From: an uncultured Chitinophagaceae bacterium
Lineage (GTDB): Bacteria > Bacteroidota > Bacteroidia > Chitinophagales > Chitinophagaceae
Assembly (NCBI GenBank): GCA_936908745.1
Contig: CAKZFX010000025.1
Coordinates: 1-33,396, forward strand
Length of the DNA stretch: 33,396 bases
Direction of reading: 5' to 3'
This document shows positions 1 to 6,822 of the stretch, piece by piece. Numbering within the stretch: position 1 is the stretch's first letter; each line of letters begins with the position of its first letter. The position numbers were made by a program, and so were the translations under genes. The notes beneath the pieces are model-generated. The model had not been told where the DNA came from and did not search any database. It worked only from the letters and a program-made list of their open reading frames with translations.

Positions 1-29
1 ACAATGCCTGCCAGTTATATTGTCCTTAA

Positions 30-2756
30 TACAAACTGGCTGTCATTATTATTATTGTTGTTATCCACGGTTACTTTTTATCGGTTTCTTCTTATACCCG
101 CTTCAATAAAGCATTTCAAAACCACAAGGCTGCTTACAACTGGGGCTCCAATACGATATATGCCGCCACTCTTTCTGAAAATGACTTTATCGTTGCTTAT
201 GAAAACACACCGGTTCTCTTTTACTATAAAAACGGTGTTTATAAAAGCAGCATTACCCTTTCCGGCAGGGTGCAATCGATACTCATGATCGATGGGCATT
301 ACTTTATTGAAGATGAACAATCCGGCCTGTATCTTTTTGATGCGCAAACAATCAGTGTGCGCAAACCGGCCATGGATTGGGCGGCTTTAAAAGCAAAACC
401 GGGTGAATATGCGGACCTTGCTTATTTCCCCGATCAACACAACCGGCAATCCTGGGCTTTCTTTAAAGGAACCTGCTATAACATTCACCTTGATGCTTCA
501 CAAAACAAGCTGCAATTTGAACCACAATTTGCAATAACGGATAAAGATCATTTCTGGCGGGGCATCGTTTACGACAGCAGCTTCTCTACTTTCTTTATGA
601 GCACACTTACAGAAGGTTTCTTGCAAGTGCGGCCGCAGACGATACAAACGCTTGCAGTGAACGACGCTCTTCCCAAAGGCCTTGATCCGTCATTTATTAT
701 TCCTTATACCGTTCTTAAAACAAATGATACTACGGCACTATTGACAACCGGTCTTCAGCTTACCGTGGCAAATAACAGCACCAGGATTCAAAAAGCAGGC
801 AATCTTTTTGGCAACAGGGAATCACTTGCCCGGCTAAAAGATGGGAAAATACTCATATCGTTTAATAAAGAAATTTATACCTATTCACCCGCAGATGGAT
901 TTCGCCAAAAGCAGGTATTTAATAACTCATTCAAAAACCTCAACAATACACAGGTGGGGTTTTTATTGCCTGAAGGCGATTCTGTTTGGGCCAGTTCTAA
1001 TGATGCGATCTACTCGCTTACACCTACTACCGCTCATATCATTTACCAGAAGCAGCCCCGCGATATACAGAACTACGCTGTCGTCAAACTTTTTCACCGC
1101 ATTAATAGCAAGGAAATCTTTGTTTCCAATCCTTATACTTCTTTTATCCTGTCTTCGTCACCGCCTTACACGATAAAGGAAATTCCTGAACTAAAAAACA
1201 AGCAGGTACGATACATCAGCCGGTACAAAGACATGCTGCTGCTCTCAGTGCATCATGAAGGTTTATACATCTGGAAAGATGGCCGGTTCCTGCCAGTGCC
1301 CGTCCATCCAGCACAGGCAGACATCAGCAGCTGCCATTCCACTTATATTGACAGCAAAGGCTATCTGTGGGTAACAACCAACAAAGGTTTATACAAATCC
1401 ACCATCCTATCAGTAGTGGAGGCTGCGTTGACAAAAAACAACCTGCCGTTTTTTATTTACTATGGCAAAAATGATGGTATTGCCAACACGGAATTTAACG
1501 GCTCGGGCAATCCCTCTTATGCAGTTTTAAAAAATGAACAACTGCTGTATCCATCAATGGGCGGTATTGTCAGCTTCAGGGCTTCTGCCATCAATGAAAA
1601 AATATCCAACTACCCCGTCTTCATCCAAAAAGTGACGATTGACAGCACGGTATCGGAACTTACTGCTGATACAATCACTTTATCACCCGGCTTTAAACTA
1701 CTGGAGCTGGAACTGAGTGCGCCTTTCTATGGCGATGCGCAAAACCTCTTGCTGGAATACAGTCTTGACAGCGTTAACTGGAAAAGAATACCGGTGGGGC
1801 AGCAGCAGATCATGTTGTCAGATATTCCGGCAGGCACTCACCGGCTGCTTATACGGAAGAGGGCAGGATTTGAAAATACAGCGTACATATATGCAGCCCC
1901 GTTGATCATCGAAAGAAAAAAAAGCATCTACCAGCAGGTATGGTTCTATGCAGTGCTTTTACTGGGCGTTGCCTTACTCTACTTTCTTATTATCAAACTA
2001 CAATTGCGTTCGGCAGAGCAAAAAAGAAAACTGCTGCAACGAAAGGTAGATGAGCAAACACAGGAGCTGTCCCGTTCCGGTGAAATAAAAGACCTGCTCA
2101 TCAGTATCATTACGCATGACATGATAACACCACTGCGGCATATCAGTTTAATATCCGCTATACTGAAAAAAGGACTGGAAAAAGATCCGGAAAAAGCCAC
2201 ACAGGCATTGGGAGATATACAAACTACTTCGGAACGGATAATGTCAAACTCTAACAGTATTATCAGCTGGATCCAATACAGCAACAAGCATATACAGGTG
2301 CAAAAAGACTGGATCAGCCTGTGGGATATTGCAGAGGAAGCGATGGAGTTATACCTGCCGATAGCGGCGTCTAAAAAAATCGCTCTTATCAATGAAGTGC
2401 CCGAAGCGCAACTGGCAGAAACAGACCCTAACATTCTTACAACCATTCTCGGGAATATTATTGCCAATGCTGTTAAGAATACTGAAAGCGGCGAAATAAA
2501 AATATATACCAGCCTGTCGGAACAGGGAAAAACAATGCTGTCTGTCAGCGACACGGGCCCTGGCATGCGGGAAGAAACATTCTGGCTGATCCAGGAAATT
2601 CTCAAAGGCAACCTCAATGCGCTGAAAACGACTACCAAAATAAATACAGGGCTGGGTTATATCATCATCGCAGAGCTGGTAAAACTGGGCGCCATGACAA
2701 TCAAAATAAAAAGTGTATTGCATAACGGAACGACCGTAACGATCACTATCGGGTAG
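30..2756 (+). CDS. Beta-propeller sensor histidine kinase, 5' end broken or incomplete
   Basis: This is a membrane sensor kinase of the two-component-propeller class (reg_prop/Y_Y_Y sensors). The frame is open from 30, after a stop at 27-29, but has no ATG before 285. The first usual start codon is GTG at 270, which would give 828 aa. Residues below are numbered from that GTG. Residues 1 to about 460 resemble periplasmic propeller blades, followed by a Y_Y_Y-like Ig domain. One membrane helix lies at about 557-577. Then come a coiled coil, a HisKA domain with the phospho-accepting His616 in ITHDMITPL, and a HATPase domain (N box GNIIANAVKN near 729-733, DTGPGM at 761, TGLG near the end). No receiver or HTH domain follows, so it needs a separate response regulator. 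Propeller-like sequence (NWGSNTIYAATLSENDFIVAY) continues upstream of 270 in the same frame, so 270 is not a natural start. The beginning is lost to a frameshift or lies outside the window. The family is well supported; the start is not. Confidence 0.85.
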   Translation, partial: YKLAVIIIIVVIHGYFLSVSSYTRFNKAFQNHKAAYNWGSNTIYAATLSENDFIVAYENTPVLFYYKNGVYKSSITLSGRVQSILMIDGHYFIEDEQSGLYLFDAQTISVRKPAMDWAALKAKPGEYADLAYFPDQHNRQSWAFFKGTCYNIHLDASQNKLQFEPQFAITDKDHFWRGIVYDSSFSTFFMSTLTEGFLQVRPQTIQTLAVNDALPKGLDPSFIIPYTVLKTNDTTALLTTGLQLTVANNSTRIQKAGNLFGNRESLARLKDGKILISFNKEIYTYSPADGFRQKQVFNNSFKNLNNTQVGFLLPEGDSVWASSNDAIYSLTPTTAHIIYQKQPRDIQNYAVVKLFHRINSKEIFVSNPYTSFILSSSPPYTIKEIPELKNKQVRYISRYKDMLLLSVHHEGLYIWKDGRFLPVPVHPAQADISSCHSTYIDSKGYLWVTTNKGLYKSTILSVVEAALTKNNLPFFIYYGKNDGIANTEFNGSGNPSYAVLKNEQLLYPSMGGIVSFRASAINEKISNYPVFIQKVTIDSTVSELTADTITLSPGFKLLELELSAPFYGDAQNLLLEYSLDSVNWKRIPVGQQQIMLSDIPAGTHRLLIRKRAGFENTAYIYAAPLIIERKKSIYQQVWFYAVLLLGVALLYFLIIKLQLRSAEQKRKLLQRKVDEQTQELSRSGEIKDLLISIITHDMITPLRHISLISAILKKGLEKDPEKATQALGDIQTTSERIMSNSNSIISWIQYSNKHIQVQKDWISLWDIAEEAMELYLPIAASKKIALINEVPEAQLAETDPNILTTILGNIIANAVKNTESGEIKIYTSLSEQGKTMLSVSDTGPGMREETFWLIQEILKGNLNALKTTTKINTGLGYIIIAELVKLGAMTIKIKSVLHNGTTVTITIG

Positions 2757-2764
2757 TAATAAAA

Positions 2765-2787
2765 AAGGCCGGCACATGGCCAGCCTT
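2765..2787 (-). terminator. Rho-independent terminator of trigger factor gene
   Basis: A 9-bp stem with one mismatch (AAGGCTGGC / GCCGGCCTT read on the minus strand) closes a 5-nt loop. It is followed on the minus strand by a run of six T and then ATTA. It lies 23 bp beyond the tig stop codon. On the plus strand the hairpin lacks a T run, so it would end the kinase transcript only weakly. Confidence 0.8.
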
Positions 2788-2809
2788 TGACTACTTATTA
2801 ATTTACCGA

Positions 2810-4186
2810 CTAATGATGATGGTGCTGGTGTTCTTCCACCATCTTGGTAAAATCTTCTGCACTGATACTCTTATCAGCCGGGTTTACTTTTGTTTCTGTC
2901 CACTCAAAAATCTTTTGTGTCTGGATGCGGTTATAAGCATCTTCCACATACTTGCGGTCTTTCATCATCTTCTCTACATAATCAGCTACCCAGGGTTGAT
3001 CATCGCCAAGGTTGGCGCCGCCCATATAGCTGAACAACTGTTGTTTGGCAAAAGCCCTGATCTCATCAGGACTTACCTGTATAGCGTTATCCGCTACAAC
3101 TTTATCAGTGATCAATGTCCACTTCAGTTGGTTTAAAAAAGAAGGGAACTCTTTCTCTACTTCTTCATCTGTTTTCGGAGTTTCACTTTGCGTCTTCATC
3201 CACTTCTTCAAAAACGCTTCAGGAAAATCAATCTTGGTATGATCTGTCAACTGGTGAAACACCTGGTCGTGGATCTGGTTACGTGCCTGGCTGTTCCAGT
3301 ACGCCTGTATTTCTTCCTTGATCTTATTTCTGAAATCAGCTTCTGTTTTTACTTCCTGCCCGGGATAGAGTTGAGCAAAAAACTCTTCGTTCATCTCTTT
3401 CTTATCCAGCAGGCCGATCTTGGTGATCTGTACTTTAAAATGCTTTTGCAAAGCAGCCGTATCGTTCTTGTCGATGCCCAGGTCGCTGCTGATAAACTCC
3501 AGTTCTTTCTCGTCAAATACTTTGTCCAGTTGAACGATCACAAAATCATTCACCGTTTTGCCCATCAGTTCCGGGCGAAAGCTCTCTTTAAAATACTTTA
3601 CCAGTAAAGAATTATCCTTTGTGATGCCGCCTTCAACAGCGTTGCCATTCTCGTCTACTTCTGTGAAGGTTACATTCAATACGTTTTCATCGGTATTCAC
3701 GTTATCCTGGTCCTGCATATTGCCATAGCGGTTTTGCAGGCGGGTGATCTCGTTATTGATCATCTCGTCCGTTACGTCTACAACATAACGGGTGATCTTG
3801 GCGCTGCCAAGGTCTGGCATAGCGAACTCAGGCTTCATACCTACTTCAAAATGAAACTCGTAATCAATAGGATTGTTTACATCCAGTTGATTGATGTCCA
3901 TTTCCAGTGGCAGAGGCTGGGCAAAAATGTCCACTTTATCGTTTTGCAGGTAGCTGATCAGTTCCCTGTCTACAGAGCGTAATACTTCGTCAGTAAACAA
4001 AGAAGGGCCATACATTTTCTTGATCAGTCCCGCCGGCACCATGCCTTTACGGAAGCCGGGAATATTAGCTTTCTTGCTGTAATCTTTTAATGCTTTTTCA
4101 AAAGAGGGGAGATAATCGGTCTTTTCCAGTTTCACGGTCAGCTTATCATGCAGCAGGCCGATGTTTTCTTTGGTAATTGTAGCCAT
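2810..4186 (-). CDS. tig: Trigger factor, ribosome-associated chaperone/prolyl isomerase
   Basis: Trigger factor binds ribosomal protein L23 at the exit tunnel and shields nascent chains. The 458-aa length fits the family. The N-terminal ribosome-binding domain carries the signature GFRKGMVPAGLIKKMYG at about residues 42-58 (family signature G-F-R-x-G-x-x-P). A divergent central PPIase-like region follows at about 150-250, then the helical C-terminal chaperone arms. ATG at 4186 places the signature at the usual distance from the N-terminus. The gene lies downstream of tRNA-Leu on the same strand, separated by a hairpin that probably isolates the two transcripts. A perfect terminator follows the stop codon. 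The protein ends in EEHQHHHH, an unusual histidine tail that could bind metal. As in other Bacteroidota, the PPIase domain is poorly conserved, so isomerase activity is uncertain. Confidence 0.95.
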   Translation of the reverse strand: MATITKENIGLLHDKLTVKLEKTDYLPSFEKALKDYSKKANIPGFRKGMVPAGLIKKMYGPSLFTDEVLRSVDRELISYLQNDKVDIFAQPLPLEMDINQLDVNNPIDYEFHFEVGMKPEFAMPDLGSAKITRYVVDVTDEMINNEITRLQNRYGNMQDQDNVNTDENVLNVTFTEVDENGNAVEGGITKDNSLLVKYFKESFRPELMGKTVNDFVIVQLDKVFDEKELEFISSDLGIDKNDTAALQKHFKVQITKIGLLDKKEMNEEFFAQLYPGQEVKTEADFRNKIKEEIQAYWNSQARNQIHDQVFHQLTDHTKIDFPEAFLKKWMKTQSETPKTDEEVEKEFPSFLNQLKWTLITDKVVADNAIQVSPDEIRAFAKQQLFSYMGGANLGDDQPWVADYVEKMMKDRKYVEDAYNRIQTQKIFEWTETKVNPADKSISAEDFTKMVEEHQHHHH

Positions 4187-4206
4187 GATGAACGTTTAAA
4201 ATGTTA

Positions 4207-4256
4207 AAAGGTTTAATAGCCTAAGGTTTGCAGTAGCCTTCAACTATTAAACCTTT
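4207..4256 (-). terminator. Long hairpin between tRNA-Leu and tig
   Basis: A perfect 13-bp inverted repeat (AAAGGTTTAATAG / CTATTAAACCTTT, 4207-4219 and 4244-4256) contains a second AAGG/CCTT stem in its loop. On the minus strand it follows tRNA-Leu and is trailed by TTTTAACATTTTAA. A tRNA terminator is the simplest reading. A structured tig leader is the alternative, because it ends about 20 bp before the tig start codon. Confidence 0.6.
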
Positions 4257-4262
4257 ACGAAG

Positions 4263-4344
4263 TCCGGATGGAGGGACTCGAACCCCCACACCTTGCGGCA
4301 TCAGATCCTAAGTCTGACGTGTCTACCAATTTCACCACATCCGG
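4263..4344 (-). tRNA. tRNA-Leu (anticodon UAG)
   Basis: Read on the minus strand, this 82-nt sequence folds as a class II tRNA. The acceptor stem is CCGGATG/CATCCGG with discriminator A. The D-arm contains TGGTAGACA. The anticodon stem is TCAGA/TCTGA around loop CTTAGGA, giving anticodon UAG (reads CUA). A long variable arm (GCCGCAAGGTG) and a T-arm with TTCGAGT follow. The long variable arm, A discriminator and UAG anticodon together specify leucine. CCA is not encoded: the next bases on the minus strand are CT. Confidence 0.97.
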
Positions 4345-4345
4345 G

Positions 4346-4446
4346 TTGAAAATTCCAACTATCAAATCTCAAATTCCGGGTTTCAACTCCAGCGCCTCTG
4401 CCGCTGCAAAAGGGATTTGGAATTTGCCCTTTTTGGAATTTTTCAA
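4346..4446. repeat. Imperfect nested inverted repeat, about 100 bp
   Basis: The outer arms are TTGAAAATTCCAA (4346-4358) and TTGGAATTTTTCAA (4433-4446), complementary apart from one extra T. Inside them are the inner arms CAAATTCC and GGAATTTG. The element fills most of the gap between tRNA-Leu and rsh and has no coding potential. It could be a MITE-like or REP-like element or a processing structure for the tRNA transcript. I cannot tell which from one copy. Confidence 0.5.
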
Positions 4447-4455
4447 TTTGGGATG

Positions 4456-4463
4456 CAAATGTA
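4456..4463 (-). promoter_or_regulatory. Candidate -7 box upstream of tRNA-Leu
   Basis: The minus strand reads TACATTTG, a perfect match to the Bacteroidota -7 consensus TAnnTTTG. It lies about 110 bp upstream of the mature tRNA-Leu 5' end. No clear -33 TTTG is seen at the expected spacing, so this rests on one box only. Confidence 0.35.
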
Positions 4464-4507
4464 GGGCATTTGAGGTAAACAGTCTGCCCTTATTTCAGTA
4501 AATTCGC

Positions 4508-6763
4508 ATGCTGATGGAAACTGTAGCCCAACTACCCAAATACAATCTCAACGAGGAGCAGGAAAAGAAGCTGATCTTGCGGGAATACCGTTCCCTTTTG
4601 AGGGCCTTGAAAGCCAAGCTGAAACCGGGTGATAAAGACCTGGTCAGGATCGCTTTTGAAATGTCGGCCGAAGCACATAAAACCATGCGTCGCAAAAGCG
4701 GGGAGCCATATATCCTTCACCCGCTGGCCGTGGCCAAAATATGTGTGGAAGAAATCGGCCTGGGTGTCCGTTCGTCCATCTGCGCCCTGCTGCACGACAC
4801 GGTGGAAGATACCGACATTACACTTGAGGATGTGGAACGTGAATTTGGCAGCGAAATAGCCCGTATCGTAGACGGGTTGACCAAACTTTCCAACGTCATT
4901 GATGTCAATGCTTCGCAACAGGCGGAAAACTTCAAAAAAATACTGCTCACGCTGACGGATGACCCGCGGGTGATCCTGATAAAACTGGCCGACCGCCTGC
5001 ATAATATGCGGACGCTGGACAGTATGAAGCGGGAAAAGCAACTCAAAATATCTTCTGAAACAGTATATGTATATGCTCCGCTGGCACACCGGATGGGCTT
5101 ATACAATATCAAAACGGAAATGGAAGACCTGGCCATGAAATACATGGAGCCGGACACTTACAGGGATATTGCAAAAAAACTGGCAGAGACCAAACGGGAG
5201 CGCAGCAAATACATCAATGAATTCATTAAGCCCATCAGGGAAAAAATAGAAAAGGCAAAACTGCACGCGGAAATACATGGCCGTCCCAAAAGCATTCATT
5301 CTATTTCCAATAAAATGAAAAAGAAAGGGGTGGACTTTGAAGAAGTGTATGACCTCTTTGCCATTCGTATCATTCTCGACTCGCCACAAGCCAAAGAAAA
5401 AGAAGATTGCTGGAAAGTGTACTCCATGATCACGGATGAATACACACCATCGCCCGAGCGATTGAGGGATTGGCTGAGCAATCCCAAAAGCAATGGTTAT
5501 GAAGCGCTGCATACCACGGTGATGGGGCCACAGGGAAAATGGGTGGAAGTGCAGATACGCACCAAGCGGATGAATGAGATTGCGGAGAAAGGGCTGGCCG
5601 CCCACTGGAAATACAAAGAAGGCACCACAGACGAAAGTCGTTTTGATAAATGGTTTCAGCAGATACGTGAAGTCATCAGCAACCAGGAAACAGACAGCAT
5701 TGACTTTTTGCAAGACTTCAAAACAAGTTTTCTTGCAGAAGAAATTTATGTCTATACGCCAAAAGGTGATGTAAAAATGCTGCCGACAGATTCTACGGCG
5801 CTTGACTTTGCTTTTGCTATTCACAGTGCGATTGGTGTAAAGACCATTGGTGCCAAAGTGAATCACAAACTCGTTCCTATCAGCCACAAACTGCGTAGTG
5901 GCGACCAGGTGGAGATCATCACCAGCAACAAACAAAAACCCTCGGAAGACTGGTTGAGCTTTGTGGTGACGGCAAAGGCAAAAGGAAGAATAAAGGATGC
6001 GTTGAAAGAAGAAAAACGCAAAGTGGCGGATGAGGGCAAATACACAGTGCAGCGAAAGCTGGAAGGTGCAGGCGCTTCTTTTGTGCAGCATAACATTGAT
6101 GAACTCGTACAATACTACAAGCTATCCTCTCACCTCGATCTTTTTTACCAGGTAGCTGTAAAAAATATTGACTTAAAAGAACTCAAAGAATTTAAAGTCA
6201 TCGGCGACCGGATTGAAGCGCCGAAGCCGGTAAGGGTGATGGAGCCGAAACCGGAATTCAATCCTAATCAACCGAACCCGATCACGAAAAAAGATACGGA
6301 ACTCATTATCTTTGGAGAGAGCAGCGACCGTATCGTGTATAACCTTGCCAACTGCTGCAAACCTATTCCCGGCGATGATGTATTTGGATTTATCACCACA
6401 GGGAAGGGGTTGACCATCCACCGGACCAACTGTCCCAATGCCGCCAAACTGCTGGCCAACTATGGCCACCGTGTGGTGAAAACTAAATGGGCCAAAAACA
6501 AAGAAATTTCCTTTCTTACGGGTGTTAAAATCGTGGGACTGGATGATGTGGGCGTTATTAACAAGATCACCAACCTTATCTCCGGCGAATTGAAAATCAA
6601 TATCGCCGCCCTCACCATTGAGGCAAAAGAAGGCTTATTTCACGGTAATATCCGGTTATACGTCCATGACAGGGAGGAGCTGGATAACCTCGTGTTGAGC
6701 CTGAAAAGCCTTCCTGGTATCGAATCTGTGGAGCGATATGATACGGAAGATATACCTGTGTAA
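4508..6763 (+). CDS. rsh: Bifunctional (p)ppGpp synthetase/hydrolase, RelA/SpoT family
   Basis: Rsh makes and degrades (p)ppGpp, the stringent-response alarmone, in the cytoplasm. The 751 aa show all family domains in order. The HD hydrolase domain has His71 (LHPLAVA), His96-Asp97 and Glu100-Asp101 (HDTVED), so hydrolase activity should be intact. The synthetase domain has NPKSNGYEALHTTV and VEVQIRTKRMNEIAEKGLAAHW at roughly 330-375. A TGS domain (EEIYVYTPKGDV, about 410-470) and a C-terminal ACT domain (about 675-751) follow. ATG at 4508 is chosen; ATG at 4514 is also possible because there is no Shine-Dalgarno sequence to decide. This is probably the only long Rsh in the genome, as is usual in Bacteroidota, but the window cannot show that. 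The next gene starts 59 bp downstream, with no obvious terminator between them. Confidence 0.96.
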   Translation: MLMETVAQLPKYNLNEEQEKKLILREYRSLLRALKAKLKPGDKDLVRIAFEMSAEAHKTMRRKSGEPYILHPLAVAKICVEEIGLGVRSSICALLHDTVEDTDITLEDVEREFGSEIARIVDGLTKLSNVIDVNASQQAENFKKILLTLTDDPRVILIKLADRLHNMRTLDSMKREKQLKISSETVYVYAPLAHRMGLYNIKTEMEDLAMKYMEPDTYRDIAKKLAETKRERSKYINEFIKPIREKIEKAKLHAEIHGRPKSIHSISNKMKKKGVDFEEVYDLFAIRIILDSPQAKEKEDCWKVYSMITDEYTPSPERLRDWLSNPKSNGYEALHTTVMGPQGKWVEVQIRTKRMNEIAEKGLAAHWKYKEGTTDESRFDKWFQQIREVISNQETDSIDFLQDFKTSFLAEEIYVYTPKGDVKMLPTDSTALDFAFAIHSAIGVKTIGAKVNHKLVPISHKLRSGDQVEIITSNKQKPSEDWLSFVVTAKAKGRIKDALKEEKRKVADEGKYTVQRKLEGAGASFVQHNIDELVQYYKLSSHLDLFYQVAVKNIDLKELKEFKVIGDRIEAPKPVRVMEPKPEFNPNQPNPITKKDTELIIFGESSDRIVYNLANCCKPIPGDDVFGFITTGKGLTIHRTNCPNAAKLLANYGHRVVKTKWAKNKEISFLTGVKIVGLDDVGVINKITNLISGELKINIAALTIEAKEGLFHGNIRLYVHDREELDNLVLSLKSLPGIESVERYDTEDIPV

Positions 6764-6822
6764 GAGTACCTATGGGAAATTTTTCATAAGTGTAAGTTGA
6801 TTATACTGCTCAAAATTGAAAT

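Noticed and set aside
4..288. 94-aa plus-strand ORF at the window start as a separate gene
   Set aside because: It overlaps the sensor kinase frame, which encodes clear propeller-like sequence there, and its own translation is Leu/Ser-rich with no recognisable pattern.
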